Shown here piece by piece: positions 1-9,267 of a stretch of 64,000 nt of DNA. The translations under genes and the position numbers were made by a program. Each line of letters starts with the position of its first letter. Within the stretch, counting starts at the first letter, position 1. The notes beneath the pieces are model-generated. The model was not told where the DNA came from, did no database searches, and saw nothing but the letters and a program-made list of their open reading frames with translations. Source of the DNA: Ligilactobacillus araffinosus DSM 20653 (GTDB lineage: Bacteria > Bacillota > Bacilli > Lactobacillales > Lactobacillaceae); NCBI RefSeq assembly GCF_001435375.1, contig NZ_AYYZ01000008.1, positions 28,394-92,393 of the forward strand, given 5' to 3'.

Positions 1-239
1 GTTTCAAGGGTTCACGGAAGTCAACTCCATTTGCTGCTCAAATGGCTTCAGAAGCTGCAGCTAAGGGTGCAATGGATCACGGAATGAAGACTGTTGAAGT
101 TTCAGTTAAAGGTCCTGGTTCAGGTCGTGAAGCAGCAATTCGTGCTCTTCAAACAACTGGTTTGGAAGTTACATCAATTAAAGATGTTACACCAGTTCCT
201 CATAACGGATGCCGTCCTCCAAAACGTCGTCGTGTTTAA
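1..239 (+). CDS. rpsK: 30S ribosomal protein S11, 3' part
   Basis: Partial gene; the reading frame (codons from base 3) is already open at the window edge and stops with TAA at 237-239. S11 sits on the platform of the small subunit, where it binds 16S rRNA near the mRNA exit. The visible C-terminal part has the family's [13 protein letters not shown] stretch, the GPGSGR loop and the basic end [11 protein letters not shown]. It lies directly upstream of rpoA, as in the alpha operon of Firmicutes, so it is almost certainly co-transcribed with rpoA and rplQ. Confidence 0.97.
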   Translation, partial: FKGSRKSTPFAAQMASEAAAKGAMDHGMKTVEVSVKGPGSGREAAIRALQTTGLEVTSIKDVTPVPHNGCRPPKRRRV

Positions 240-324
240 TGTGGATTCGTATTCATTTTGAGGGTAACTTCATTTTGTTTTTGCCAGATTACACGTTACG
301 TTTTGAAAGGGGTAGACAAATAGC

Positions 325-1269
325 ATGATCGAATTCGAAAAACCAAAGATTCACACAATTGAAGAAAACAATGACTACGGTAAATTTGTTGTCGAACCGT
401 TGGAACGTGGTTATGGTACTACGTTAGGAAATTCTTTACGGAGAATTTTACTTTCATCATTACCAGGGGCAGCGATTACTGATGTTCAAATTGATGGTGT
501 TTTACATGAATTTTCAACTATTGAAGGTGTCATGGAAGACGTTACAACCATCATTTTGAATTTGAAGAAGGTTGCTTTAAAGATGAACACTGAAGAACCT
601 CAAATCCTCGAGATTGATGTTACAGGTGCCAAAGAAGTTAAAGCAGGCGATATTCACTGCGGTGCTGATGTTGAAGTTTTGAATCCAGAATTGTACATCT
701 GTACAGTTGCTGAAGGAGCTTCATTCCATGTTCGAATGACTGCTAATAAAGGTCGTGGATATGTTTCTGCTACAGAAAACAAAGCTAAAGCAGATGATAT
801 GCCGATTGGTGTTTTAGCAATCGACTCAATTTATACCCCAATTGAACGTGTAAACTACCAAGTAGAAAAAACACGTGTTGGTCAAAAGAATGATTATGAT
901 AAATTGACATTGGATGTATGGACAAACGGTTCAATTACTCCAAGTGAAGCAATCAGTTTATCAGCTAAGATTTTAACAGAGCACTTGTCAATCTTCGTTA
1001 ACTTGACTGATGAAGCTAAGAATGCTGAAGTCATGGTTGAAAAAGAAGAAACACACAAGGAAAAAATGCTCGAAATGACAATTGAAGACTTAGACTTATC
1101 AGTTCGTTCATACAACTGCTTGAAGCGTGCTGGAATCAATACGGTTCAAGAATTAACTGACAAGACTGAAGCTGACATGATGAAGGTTCGGAATCTGGGC
1201 CGGAAGTCACTTGAAGAAGTTAAGTCAAAACTTGCTGATTTAGGTCTTTCATTACGTCATGATGACTAA
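325..1269 (+). CDS. rpoA: DNA-directed RNA polymerase subunit alpha
   Basis: 314 residues, the usual length. The alpha dimer nucleates assembly of RNA polymerase and its C-terminal domain contacts UP elements and activators. The N-terminal assembly domain carries [20 protein letters not shown] (about residues 28-47). After an acidic linker near residue 230-245 comes the alpha-CTD, with the helix-hairpin-helix stretch [11 protein letters not shown] and [12 protein letters not shown]. The ATG at 325 follows GAAAGGGG at a good distance. The 85-base gap after rpsK shows no clear terminator, which fits one transcript rpsK-rpoA-rplQ. Confidence 0.99.
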   Translation: MIEFEKPKIHTIEENNDYGKFVVEPLERGYGTTLGNSLRRILLSSLPGAAITDVQIDGVLHEFSTIEGVMEDVTTIILNLKKVALKMNTEEPQILEIDVTGAKEVKAGDIHCGADVEVLNPELYICTVAEGASFHVRMTANKGRGYVSATENKAKADDMPIGVLAIDSIYTPIERVNYQVEKTRVGQKNDYDKLTLDVWTNGSITPSEAISLSAKILTEHLSIFVNLTDEAKNAEVMVEKEETHKEKMLEMTIEDLDLSVRSYNCLKRAGINTVQELTDKTEADMMKVRNLGRKSLEEVKSKLADLGLSLRHDD

Positions 1270-1295
1270 TTAGAATTAAAGGAGGGAAACTATTC

Positions 1296-1679
1296 ATGGC
1301 TTACCGGAAATTAGGTCGCACAAGCGGACATCGTAAATCAATGTTACGGAACTTAACAACAGATGTAATCGTTAACGGCAAGATTGTTACAACAGAACAA
1401 CGTGCTAAAGAAGTTCGTCGTCAAGTTGAAAAGATGATCACTTTAGGTAAAAAAGGTGATTTAGCATCACGCCGGCGTGCAGCAGCTTACTTAATGGATG
1501 TTGTTGCAGACGTTAAGGAAGATGGCGATGACATTGTTGTTCAAACAGCTTTACAAAAGTTATTTGATGAAGTAGCTCCACGGTTCAAAGATCGGAATGG
1601 TGGTTACACACGGATCATCAAGATGCAAGAACGGCGTGGCGATGCTGCTAAGATGGCAGTTCTTGAATTAGTAGACTAA
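1296..1679 (+). CDS. rplQ: 50S ribosomal protein L17
   Basis: 127 residues, full length for bacterial L17, a large-subunit protein near the exit tunnel. The start [20 protein letters not shown] is canonical, as is the C-terminal [28 protein letters not shown] stands 10-11 bases before the ATG. It is the last gene of the ribosomal operon. The 3' untranslated region folds into the L17 downstream element described next. Confidence 0.99.
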   Translation: MAYRKLGRTSGHRKSMLRNLTTDVIVNGKIVTTEQRAKEVRRQVEKMITLGKKGDLASRRRAAAYLMDVVADVKEDGDDIVVQTALQKLFDEVAPRFKDRNGGYTRIIKMQERRGDAAKMAVLELVD

Positions 1680-1715
1680 TTTAATTACTAATACTAAAAT
1701 AAATTATATTTTGTG

Positions 1716-1811
1716 TCACTTTTATAACGACAACGGGCGTTACGATGGTGGGAAACCTAGTCTAGTCCTAAGTAGTATGATTGTACGAAAATCGTTATAA
1801 AAAGTGATTTT
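1716..1811 (+). ncRNA. L17 downstream element (L17DE) in the rplQ 3' UTR
   Basis: A closing stem is formed by TCACTTTTATAACGA (1716-1730) and TCGTTATAAAAAGTGA (1792-1807) with one bulged A, followed by a run of Ts. The enclosed about 60 bases are much richer in G and C than the stem and contain GGTGGGAAACC. Position straight after rplQ, size and layout match the L17 downstream element known from lactic acid bacteria and Listeria, whose role is unknown. The T-run after the stem means it could also act as a terminator. Assignment to the family is from position and general shape, not from an alignment. Confidence 0.75.
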
Positions 1812-1847
1812 TTTGTTAGATATTGTTTTCAAATGGTTGTGAATTGG

Positions 1848-1882
1848 AAGGATTGGATGAATGTCCAATCCTTTTTTGTTTT
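1848..1882 (+). terminator. Rho-independent terminator after rplQ
   Basis: Perfect 10-bp stem AAGGATTGGA / TCCAATCCTT with loop TGAATG, then TTTT. It ends the ribosomal transcript before ecfA1. An extended -10 (TGATATAAT, 1886-1894) follows at once, so the ecf operon probably has its own promoter here, although no good -35 is visible. Confidence 0.9.
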
Positions 1883-1925
1883 TCATGATATAATACAGGT
1901 AATTATTTTCGGAGGACAATGAAGA

Positions 1926-2756
1926 ATGCCGTTAATTCAAATTCAAGATTTAACATATGAATACGATGACTTCAAACTGGGACCATTGAATCTCGAGATT
2001 GAGAAAGATCAGTGGATTTCAGTTATTGGACGGAACGGAAGCGGGAAAAGCACGCTAGCACGGTTGATTGACGGATTAATTGAAGCACAGTCAGGAACAG
2101 TTACTGTTGATGGACTTGAAGTCAATGAACAAAATGTATGGCAGATCCGCTCTCAGATTGGCGTTGTTTTTCAAAATCCTGATAATCAATTTGTGGGCGC
2201 TAATGTGGAAGATGATGTTGCCTTTGGATTGGAAAACCGGCAGCTCAGTCATGCTGAAATGGTCAAGCGGGTCAGTGAATCACTTGAGGCGGTCGGAATG
2301 ACGGAATTTGCTAAGCATGAACCTTCAAGACTTTCAGGTGGACAAAAGCAACGGGTCGCAATTGCCGGAATTTTAGCAATCCGTCCGCAGATCATTATTT
2401 TAGACGAAGCAACCAGTATGCTTGATCCTGAAGGGCGGCGGGAGTTGATCCAACTAATTCGTCATCTTAAAGATCAATATCATTTTACGGTCATTGCGAT
2501 TACACATGATATTGATGAGACGGTCTTTTCTGATCAAATCATTGTTCTTGATCAAGGGAAAATTCGGATGCAAGGTCGACCGGCTGATGTCTATCGAAAT
2601 CGTGATCAGTTAATGGATTTAGGATTGGATTTACCATTTGTTGAAAAATTGAAGTTTAAACTTCAGGAGAATGGTTTAGCTGAATTAAAAGATGATGAAA
2701 TATTAGACGAAAAAGAAATGGTAGCAAAATTATGGCAATTGAATTCAAACATGTAA
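1926..2756 (+). CDS. ecfA1: ECF transporter ATPase EcfA1 (CbiO family)
   Basis: 276-residue ABC ATPase, the first of the two unequal ATPases of the energy-coupling factor module that powers vitamin and cobalt/nickel uptake. Walker A is GRNGSGKST (about residues 36-44), the Q-loop follows in VVFQNPDNQ, the signature is LSGGQKQR, and Walker B is IIILDEATSMLD. GGAGG lies 10 bases before the ATG. It overlaps ecfA2 by 25 bases, and ecfA1-ecfA2-ecfT-truA form one operon. Substrate is set by separately encoded S components such as the one at 33214. Confidence 0.97.
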   Translation: MPLIQIQDLTYEYDDFKLGPLNLEIEKDQWISVIGRNGSGKSTLARLIDGLIEAQSGTVTVDGLEVNEQNVWQIRSQIGVVFQNPDNQFVGANVEDDVAFGLENRQLSHAEMVKRVSESLEAVGMTEFAKHEPSRLSGGQKQRVAIAGILAIRPQIIILDEATSMLDPEGRRELIQLIRHLKDQYHFTVIAITHDIDETVFSDQIIVLDQGKIRMQGRPADVYRNRDQLMDLGLDLPFVEKLKFKLQENGLAELKDDEILDEKEMVAKLWQLNSNM

Positions 2757-3583
2757 GTTATACTTATCAAGCAGGAACTCCGTTTGAACAGCAGGCGCTT
2801 AATGACATTTCGGTTAAAATTGTGGATGGAAGTTTTACGGCGCTTGTTGGACATACTGGCAGCGGAAAATCAACGTTTATTCAGCATTTAAACGGGCTGC
2901 TTAAACCAACGGCGGGTGAAATTCATATTAATGATCAGCTGATCACGCCGCAAACGAAAAATAAAGAACTTGATGATTTACGTCACCAAGTCGGAATAAT
3001 GTTTCAGTTTTCTGAAAATCAACTGTTTGAAGAAACGGTTTTGAAAGATATTGCATTTGCTCCGAAAAACTTTGGTAAGAGTGAATCAGAAGCTGAAGAC
3101 CTTGCACGGGCAAAAGCAAAATTGGTCGGACTTGATGATCAATTGCTTGAACGGTCACCGTTTGAACTTTCAGGTGGGCAGATGCGCCGGGTTGCGCTTG
3201 CGGGAATTTTAGCAATGGAACCGCAGATTTTAGTATTGGATGAACCATTGATTGGCTTAGATCCAATCGGAAAACGAGAAACAATGCGAATTTTTAAGCA
3301 ATTGCACGAAAGTGAAAAAATGACGATTCTCATTGTAACTCATAATATGGATGACGTTGCTGATTATGCTGATCAAGTAATTGCTCTTGAACGCGGGAAA
3401 CTGATTGCCGCCCAAAGCAAGCAAGAATTTTTCAGTGATCCACAGTGGCTTTATCAGCATCACCTTGGATTACCTCGGGCAGCGGAGTTTGCAGCTCGCT
3501 TAATGCAAAAGGGAATGCAATGGGATGCTTTGCCGTTAAATGTTAATGAACTGGCTCAGCAATTAGTAACAAAGCTGAATTAA
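2732..3583 (+). CDS. ecfA2: ECF transporter ATPase EcfA2 (CbiO family)
   Basis: 283-residue partner ATPase of EcfA1. It shows Walker A GHTGSGKST (about residues 39-47), Q-loop IMFQFSENQ, signature LSGGQMRRVALAG and Walker B ILVLDEPLIGLDP. The start lies inside the end of ecfA1, which suggests translational coupling. The fixed order A1-A2-T is typical of group II ECF transporters in Firmicutes, where one module is shared by several S components. Confidence 0.97.
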   Translation: MAIEFKHVSYTYQAGTPFEQQALNDISVKIVDGSFTALVGHTGSGKSTFIQHLNGLLKPTAGEIHINDQLITPQTKNKELDDLRHQVGIMFQFSENQLFEETVLKDIAFAPKNFGKSESEAEDLARAKAKLVGLDDQLLERSPFELSGGQMRRVALAGILAMEPQILVLDEPLIGLDPIGKRETMRIFKQLHESEKMTILIVTHNMDDVADYADQVIALERGKLIAAQSKQEFFSDPQWLYQHHLGLPRAAEFAARLMQKGMQWDALPLNVNELAQQLVTKLN

Positions 3584-3605
3584 TGTGATCAGGTAGGAGC
3601 GAAAG

Positions 3606-4400
3606 ATGAGTAATATTATTCTTGGAAGGTATATTGATGGTGATTCTATAATTCACCGGATGGATTCGCGGGCGAAATTGATTCTCAGTTTGTACTTTAT
3701 TGTGATTGTTTTCCTGTGTAATAACTGGCAAACATATGCTTTATTGGGAATTTTTACCCTTGGATGTGTCCTGCTTTCAAAAATCAAAATGAGTTTCTTT
3801 ATCAAAGGAGTCCGGCCTTTGATCGGATTAATTTTGATCACAGTCCTGCTGCAGCTTTTCTTCACAAGCGGGGGAACTGTTTATTGGCAATGGGGGCCAT
3901 TCAAACTGACGAGTTTTGGAATTATCAATTCGATTTATATTTTTTGTCGGATCGTTTTGATTGTGTTGATGTCAACGTTGCTGACAGTCACAACAACTCC
4001 GTTGGAAATTGCTGACGGCCTTGAATCCTTGATGGCGCCGTTACGGAAAATCAGGGTTCCCGTTGATGAAATTGCGCTGATGATTTCAATTGCATTAAGG
4101 TTTGTTCCGACCTTAATGGATGAAACGCAAAAAATTATTAATGCCCAACGTGCGCGGGGGGTAAACTTTGGTGAAGGGAACCTATTTAAGCAGGCTAAAA
4201 TGCTGATTCCAATTTTAATTCCGTTATTTGTCAATTCAATCAAACGAGCTGAAGATTTGGCAGTTGCAATGGAAGCTCGCGGTTATCAAGGCGGACCGAA
4301 CCGAACAAAGTATCGGCAACAACATTGGCATTTGGCCGATACGATTGGAATCGTTGTATTCTTAGCGTTGACAGGCGGACTAGTATTATTGAGAGGTTAA
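3606..4400 (+). CDS. ecfT: ECF transporter transmembrane protein EcfT
   Basis: 264-residue integral membrane scaffold that links the ATPases to the S component. It has hydrophobic segments at about residues 24-55, 70-86, 105-125 and 245-262. The cytoplasmic coupling helices carry the two ARG-type motifs, QRARG (about 181-185) and MEARGY (about 221-226), that dock into the grooves of EcfA1 and EcfA2. The ribosome binding site is AGGAGCG. truA begins two bases after the stop codon. Confidence 0.97.
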   Translation: MSNIILGRYIDGDSIIHRMDSRAKLILSLYFIVIVFLCNNWQTYALLGIFTLGCVLLSKIKMSFFIKGVRPLIGLILITVLLQLFFTSGGTVYWQWGPFKLTSFGIINSIYIFCRIVLIVLMSTLLTVTTTPLEIADGLESLMAPLRKIRVPVDEIALMISIALRFVPTLMDETQKIINAQRARGVNFGEGNLFKQAKMLIPILIPLFVNSIKRAEDLAVAMEARGYQGGPNRTKYRQQHWHLADTIGIVVFLALTGGLVLLRG

Positions 4401-4401
4401 G

Positions 4402-5154
4402 ATGACGAAGAGATATAAAATTACAATTGCATATGACGGGACGAATTTTGCCGGTTTTCAATCTCAGCCCCACCAACGAACAGTGCAATCAGTTCTTGAA
4501 CGGGCTGTGAATAAGATGAGCAAAAAGGACGAGTTCATCCCGATTTTTGGTTCTGGCCGAACTGATTCCGGGGTCCATGCATTGGGACAAGTCGTTCATT
4601 TTGATTTCCCGCATGAAATGAGTGCCGATAGCATGTTGAAGGCATTGAACAGTATGTTGCCGTTAGACTGTGTTGTGGTTGATTGCGAAATTGTCCCGGA
4701 TGATTTTCATGCTCGGTTCACAACCCATGGCAAACGGTATATGTATCGTGTTAGTCAAAGCTATTTTGTTGACCCGTTTAAACGTAATTATACGGGGCAT
4801 TACAAATATCCAGTCAACCTTGAAAAAATTAAGGCTGCGTTGCCAGACGTGATTGGAACTCACGATTTTACAAGCTTTTGTGCATCTGGCAGCAACGTTA
4901 AAAGTCATGTGCGGACGATTTATGATGCGACAGTTCGGCGAGATGAAGTTCAGAATGAATTGATCTTTGAATTTGCAGGAAGCGGCTTTTTATATAATCA
5001 AGTTCGCATTATGGTTGCCACGCTGCTTGAAATTGGGCGGGGAAAACGACCGGTGCATGATTTTTTAAGGTTATACGAAGTCAAAGACCGGAATGAGGCA
5101 CGGGAAACCGCTCCGGCTTCAGGATTATATTTAAAAGAAGTTTATTACGACTAA
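4402..5154 (+). CDS. truA: tRNA pseudouridine(38-40) synthase TruA
   Basis: 250 residues, usual for TruA, which makes pseudouridine in the anticodon arm of many tRNAs. The N-terminus [18 protein letters not shown] is characteristic. The catalytic aspartate lies in [12 protein letters not shown] (about residues 51-62). Further family blocks are [24 protein letters not shown] and [13 protein letters not shown]. It ends the ecf operon, an arrangement conserved in lactobacilli. Confidence 0.97.
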   Translation: MTKRYKITIAYDGTNFAGFQSQPHQRTVQSVLERAVNKMSKKDEFIPIFGSGRTDSGVHALGQVVHFDFPHEMSADSMLKALNSMLPLDCVVVDCEIVPDDFHARFTTHGKRYMYRVSQSYFVDPFKRNYTGHYKYPVNLEKIKAALPDVIGTHDFTSFCASGSNVKSHVRTIYDATVRRDEVQNELIFEFAGSGFLYNQVRIMVATLLEIGRGKRPVHDFLRLYEVKDRNEARETAPASGLYLKEVYYD

Positions 5155-5176
5155 AAGATAAAATTTCCTTGAAATA

Positions 5177-5205
5177 TTGACTAATAAAGGGATTAATCGT
5201 AATAT
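5177..5205 (+). promoter_or_regulatory. rplM-rpsI promoter
   Basis: TTGACT (5177-5182), 17-base spacer, TAATAT (5200-5205): a near-consensus housekeeping promoter. Transcription should start near 5212, just before the L13 leader hairpin. It makes rplM-rpsI independent of the ecf-truA operon. Confidence 0.8.
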
Positions 5206-5210
5206 AGTAC

Positions 5211-5272
5211 TTGGTATTGTTTGCCCCACAATAGCCCCGTTAAAACTATTGTATGTCAAACAAGCATAAAAG
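5211..5272 (+). promoter_or_regulatory. L13 leader (autoregulatory 5' UTR of rplM)
   Basis: The leader folds as two stacked helices. The outer one pairs TTGTTTG (5217-5223) with CAAACAA (5257-5263), the inner one ACAATAG (5228-5234) with CTATTGT (5246-5252). CCCC and ATGT form the internal loop. Position and form match the L13 leader family of Firmicutes, which L13 is thought to bind in order to control its own operon. The match is by structure and position, not by alignment. Confidence 0.75.
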
Positions 5273-5287
5273 ATGGAGGAATTAACC

Positions 5288-5731
5288 GTGCGTACAACAT
5301 ATATTGCAAAACCAGGTGAAGTAGAACGTAAATGGTATGTCGTAGATGCTACAGATGTTCCTTTGGGACGTTTATCTACAGTCGTTGCTTCAGTTTTACG
5401 TGGTAAGAACAAACCACAATTTACACCAAACGTTGATACAGGTGACTTTGTGATTGTTATCAATGCTGATAAGGTGGCATTAACAGGTAAGAAAGCCGAA
5501 AAGAAAGTATACTACCACCACACATTGCATCCAGGTGGATTGAAGGCACGCACAGCTGGTGATTACCGTGAAAAAGATCCAGAAAAATTAATCGAATTAT
5601 CAGTTCGCGGCATGCTTCCAAAGGGTACTTTAGGTAAGCAACAACTTAAGAAGTTGCATGTATACCGTGGTGCAGAACACAAGCATGAAGCACAACAACC
5701 AGAAGTATTAGACATCACAAACTTAATCTAG
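5288..5731 (+). CDS. rplM: 50S ribosomal protein L13
   Basis: 147 residues from a GTG start ([21 protein letters not shown]), the family's normal length. An ATG 15 bases upstream lies within the ribosome binding site GGAGG (5275-5279) and is rejected. L13 is an early assembly protein of the large subunit. Typical blocks are [23 protein letters not shown] and the basic [17 protein letters not shown]. It is the first gene of the rplM-rpsI operon behind an L13 leader. Confidence 0.97.
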   Translation: MRTTYIAKPGEVERKWYVVDATDVPLGRLSTVVASVLRGKNKPQFTPNVDTGDFVIVINADKVALTGKKAEKKVYYHHTLHPGGLKARTAGDYREKDPEKLIELSVRGMLPKGTLGKQQLKKLHVYRGAEHKHEAQQPEVLDITNLI

Positions 5732-5747
5732 TAGGAGGAATTTTAAA

Positions 5748-6140
5748 TTGGCTCAAGTACAATATCAAGGCACAGGCCGTCGTAAAAATTCCGTTGCTCG
5801 TGTTCGTTTAGTTCCTGGTTCAGGAAAAATCACGATGAACGGTAAACCAGCAGAAGAATACATTCCATTTGCAAACTTACGTGAAGTTATGATCGCTCCA
5901 TTTAAGGTTACTGAAACAGAAGGTCAATACGATGTTTTAGTTAACGTTAATGGCGGTGGCTTCTCAGGTCAAGCCGGTGCAACTCGTCACGGAATTGCAC
6001 GTGCTTTACTTCAAGTTGACCCAGACTTCCGTCCTGCATTAAAGAAGAGCGGTTTATTAACACGTGACGCTCGGATGAAGGAACGTCGGAAACCAGGTCT
6101 TAAGAAAGCTCGTAAGGCTTCACAATTCTCAAAGCGTTAA
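5748..6140 (+). CDS. rpsI: 30S ribosomal protein S9
   Basis: 130 residues from a TTG start placed eight bases after TAGGAGGA. S9 reaches the P-site tRNA with its C-terminal tail. Visible blocks are [33 protein letters not shown] and the terminal [12 protein letters not shown], whose last arginine contacts tRNA. It is co-transcribed with rplM and followed by a strong terminator. Confidence 0.97.
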   Translation: MAQVQYQGTGRRKNSVARVRLVPGSGKITMNGKPAEEYIPFANLREVMIAPFKVTETEGQYDVLVNVNGGGFSGQAGATRHGIARALLQVDPDFRPALKKSGLLTRDARMKERRKPGLKKARKASQFSKR

Positions 6141-6161
6141 TATTACTTCATATTATCGAAC

Positions 6162-6193
6162 AAAGGTCATGGATTTTGTCCATGGCTTTTTTA
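6162..6193 (+). terminator. Rho-independent terminator after rpsI
   Basis: 12-bp stem AAAGGTCATGGA / TCCATGGCTTTT with two wobble pairs and loop TTTTG, followed by more Ts. It closes the rplM-rpsI operon. Confidence 0.88.
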
Positions 6194-6233
6194 TTATATT
6201 TTTAATATTTAGTTAATTACGATTAATCAAGTG

Positions 6234-6263
6234 TTGAAAACTAGATTTTAGTTAAGATATAAT
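6234..6263 (+). promoter_or_regulatory. Promoter of the telA operon
   Basis: TTGAAA (6234-6239), 18-base spacer, perfect TATAAT (6258-6263), 55 bases before the chosen telA start. It is the only clear promoter before the seven closely spaced genes telA to 12669. Confidence 0.75.
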
Positions 6264-6318
6264 TTTTACTAGTTAATTTTATGAATTTTTAATGAAGATA
6301 TTAGAGGGAGATTTATAT

Positions 6319-7458
6319 ATGGATAATGAGGGCAAATCATTAACAGTAACCCAAGGTCAATCTTTACCAACTGCAACGACTGTTAAAGATGAAGACCTAT
6401 TAAAGATTAAATCAAAATTAACGCCGGAACAGTTAGTTCAAGCACAAAACTATGCGGTAGCGTTAAAAGATTCACGGCAAAACGCAATTACCGATTACGG
6501 TAAGGAAGTTCAAGATAAAATGTCGCAATTTACTGACGAAGTGATTGGTAATGTCAAAAGCAAGGAAGTCGGTGAAATTGGCGATACCCTTCAAAGTTTA
6601 GTTACTAGCTTAAACAGTGCAGACCCCGAAAAGCTTTCCGGTGATAAGAAACCGAAAATTTTCCGGCTATTCAAAAAAATTAAGGATTCCGTTTTTGAAA
6701 TGACGGCGAAGTATCAAGAAGTCAGTGCGCAAATCGGAAAAATCGCAACCAAACTTGAAAATCAAGAAAATGATTTGTTGAAAAATAACGATATGCTGGA
6801 TGAAATGTATACAGCTAATCAAAAATATTTCCAACAATTAAATACCTTGATTGTCGGCGGTCAAATTCGGCGGGATGAATTGAATAAGGAAATGGCTGCG
6901 CTTCAAGCAAATGTGGATGCTGGCAATGCAGATCAAATGGATGTTCAAAACCTTCAAGATATGAAAGCGCAAGCTGATCGGTTAGATCACCGCTTATCAG
7001 ATTTAATGCTGACGCGGGAAATTACGATTCAGCAAGCTCCTCAGATCCGGTTGATTCAAAATAATAACTCAGTTTTAAGTGAAAAGATTCACTCATCGAT
7101 CACAACAGCAATTCCATTGTGGAAAAATCAGGTGGCAATTGCATTGTCATTGTTAAGTCAAAAAGATGCAGTTAAAGCACAAGATGCAGTCGCAAATACC
7201 ACGAATGAATTATTGAAAAAGAATAGTGAAATGTTGCATGAATCAACGGTGGATGTCGCCAAAGCTTCACAACGCGGTTTAGTAGATGTCGATACGTTGA
7301 AAGAAACTCAAGAAAACTTAATCTCAACAATTCAAGAAGTAATGCAGATTCAAAGTGAAGGAACCCAAAAGCGCCAAGCAATTGAAGGTGAATTAGCGCA
7401 AATGGAAGACCATCTGAAAACCGCTTTGATTCCTTCTGATTCAAAGACGGAGCAATAA
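6319..7458 (+). CDS. telA: TelA-family (toxic anion resistance) protein
   Basis: 379 residues, soluble, almost wholly helical and coiled-coil rich, as in the TelA/KlaA family first linked to tellurite resistance. Family-like parts include LTPEQLVQAQNYA, GDTLQSLVTSLNS, ENDLLKNNDMLDEMY and ALSLLSQKDAV. The ATG at 6319 has GAGGGAG nine bases upstream; an earlier in-frame ATG at 6292 lacks such a site. Family members are widespread in Firmicutes, often beside XpaC, and have been tied to antimicrobial and cell-envelope stress rather than only to tellurite. Here it heads an operon with two XpaC-like proteins and four envelope proteins, so a role in envelope stress is inferred. Confidence 0.9.
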   Translation: MDNEGKSLTVTQGQSLPTATTVKDEDLLKIKSKLTPEQLVQAQNYAVALKDSRQNAITDYGKEVQDKMSQFTDEVIGNVKSKEVGEIGDTLQSLVTSLNSADPEKLSGDKKPKIFRLFKKIKDSVFEMTAKYQEVSAQIGKIATKLENQENDLLKNNDMLDEMYTANQKYFQQLNTLIVGGQIRRDELNKEMAALQANVDAGNADQMDVQNLQDMKAQADRLDHRLSDLMLTREITIQQAPQIRLIQNNNSVLSEKIHSSITTAIPLWKNQVAIALSLLSQKDAVKAQDAVANTTNELLKKNSEMLHESTVDVAKASQRGLVDVDTLKETQENLISTIQEVMQIQSEGTQKRQAIEGELAQMEDHLKTALIPSDSKTEQ

Positions 7459-7462
7459 AGCG

Positions 7463-8659
7463 ATGAAAAGAGAATATCAAAGTGTTGTTCATTATGAAAA
7501 GGAAAATAAATCGACTCTTGCGTTAGGAATTTCAATTTTTGTTTTTGTATTGGGATTAGTATCAGCATTAGTTGAAATGCAGATTAAATGGGTGGATAGC
7601 TATCAAGGATGGTATAGTCGATGCCTGGGTATATGTGTAATGATTACAGTCTTTTTTACAATTTGGGGGTTAGCTTGTTCATATAAGAAATCTCAGAACG
7701 CAATTGCTTTTGCAATTGATAGTAATGACCAAGGGGTTTGGATTAATTCGGGATGGCAAAGCCGGATGATTTATGTTCCCTTTTCAATGTTAGAAATTAA
7801 ATTTACTCATGGAATGATAACTTTTAAATATCAAAAGGCATTTTTTTATAACAAAAAAAGTAAATTGAGAATGCGGTCACTAGGAAATGAAAGCCTGCGA
7901 GTAACTGCTGTTAATAGGAATGAGTTAAGAAATTTCGTTGCACAATTTAATCAATTAACAAGTCATGATAAAAATATCAAACTTCCTCAAAAAGCAAAAG
8001 CAACATCAGTATTGGTAAAATATGAACCAATGTTTGGAAAAGGTTTGTTATTTACCGGATTAATATTGATGCTTACTTTAATATGCGGTTTAGGATCAGG
8101 CAGCGGAAGTTCTGATGATTCTAATCATGATACATCAGACACGGGAACAAGAAGTACAGAATATATTAAATACAATGATTTAAAATTTAATAAGGTGTAT
8201 GCTACTAAGAAATTTAATTTTGTAATAAATAAAGGGTATCGAGCTAAAACGGCACAAAATAAACAAGTTGTAATTTTTAATGTAACAGTATCAGCAAAAA
8301 ATAAGTATGATTATCTTGATAAAGATGATTTTTATATTACAACTGATAAAGATATTATTTCAGATGGGACAGATTATGCTCATAACCCAATGAATTCAAC
8401 GTTTATTATGGTTGGGGGCAAGGAAACTCCAGTTGTTAATCAGATGAATGATGATCAAAATTACTGTGATCCGGCATTTGAAAGTGAAGGTACTAATAAA
8501 AAAACAATGAACATTGTGTTTAATCTTTCAGAACCTAAGAAATCAAATTATTTTATTTATAGTGCATTTAATTTGGATTCTGAGCCTAATGATAAAGACG
8601 ATGATCGACCATCTTATATTTTAAAATTTGATCCTCAAAAATTGGAGGCCTTACAGTAA
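7463..8659 (+). CDS. Membrane protein A1 of the telA locus, three-segment with exposed C-terminal domain
   Basis: 398 residues, function unknown. Hydrophobic segments lie at about 18-38, 54-73 and 193-211. The part between segments two and three is probably cytoplasmic, with the repeated stretch IYVPFSML and FKYQKAFF. After segment three a Gly/Ser/Asp-rich linker leads to an extracellular domain of about 170 residues that resembles the beta-sandwich DUF4352-like secreted domains (inference from general pattern: FNKVYATKKFNFVINKGY, KQVVIFNVTV). It starts four bases after telA and overlaps the next gene by one base. The protein at 10074 is a paralogue with the same layout. The DNA is richer in A and T than telA. 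Confidence 0.8.
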   Translation: MKREYQSVVHYEKENKSTLALGISIFVFVLGLVSALVEMQIKWVDSYQGWYSRCLGICVMITVFFTIWGLACSYKKSQNAIAFAIDSNDQGVWINSGWQSRMIYVPFSMLEIKFTHGMITFKYQKAFFYNKKSKLRMRSLGNESLRVTAVNRNELRNFVAQFNQLTSHDKNIKLPQKAKATSVLVKYEPMFGKGLLFTGLILMLTLICGLGSGSGSSDDSNHDTSDTGTRSTEYIKYNDLKFNKVYATKKFNFVINKGYRAKTAQNKQVVIFNVTVSAKNKYDYLDKDDFYITTDKDIISDGTDYAHNPMNSTFIMVGGKETPVVNQMNDDQNYCDPAFESEGTNKKTMNIVFNLSEPKKSNYFIYSAFNLDSEPNDKDDDRPSYILKFDPQKLEALQ

Positions 8660-9267
8660 TGAAAAGGATATGTTATTTACTTTCAGCCGTTTTAATGATG
8701 TTTTTTTCAATTGGAAGTATCGACGCTACTGATGTAAGTAGTAGTCAAAGCCAAGTGAATAATAATGATATATATGCATTTCATCCGTTAAATAAAGTTA
8801 AATTTGGTGATGAAAGTATAGAGTTTAAGATTCTAGGATATCAATACCTTAAAGACCCGTTGCCATCATCAAACGATCACGCTCGCATTCTTCTAGTAAA
8901 ATGTCAAATTAATACAGATGACTTAGATAGTGATGAGGCTAAGTATGCATATGTAAGCAACGATTTTTTAAAGGTTTACGATAATAACAGTGAAGCAACA
9001 AGAATAAATGTTGAATTTTCAAAAAAGCGTCTTCAACGGCCACCTTTTAATTATGTACGAGATTCGCTTTCACATATAAGTGAAAATAAAACGTATGAAT
9101 TTGATATATGCAGTATCGTGTACCCTTATGATGATATTGAACTTAAATTTGCTCCAAATGATGGCTCTAATGGAGAAAAAATAAAGATTCACCAAGTTAA
9201 AAGTTCTAATGGAGTAGTTATGGATTCCCAAGATGTATTAGCAAACTATGGACAGGAGGGAAAATAA
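8659..9267 (+). CDS. Secreted protein B1 of the telA locus
   Basis: 202 residues with a signal peptide (about 1-24, basic MKR, hydrophobic core, cleavage near SIDA). No lipobox cysteine and no LPxTG motif, so release or loose association with the wall is likely. The mature part contains YQYLKDPLPSSNDHARILLVKCQIN and KTYEFDICSIVYPYDDIELKF, a pattern like the DUF5067-type immunoglobulin-like domains of lactobacilli (inference). It is coupled to A1 by a TAATG overlap and followed immediately by xpaC copy 1. The paralogue is at 11303. Function unknown. Confidence 0.78.
   Translation: MKRICYLLSAVLMMFFSIGSIDATDVSSSQSQVNNNDIYAFHPLNKVKFGDESIEFKILGYQYLKDPLPSSNDHARILLVKCQINTDDLDSDEAKYAYVSNDFLKVYDNNSEATRINVEFSKKRLQRPPFNYVRDSLSHISENKTYEFDICSIVYPYDDIELKFAPNDGSNGEKIKIHQVKSSNGVVMDSQDVLANYGQEGK

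Noticed and set aside
894..1139. Reverse-strand open frame within rpoA
   Set aside because: Shadow of rpoA codon use, no binding site or family match.
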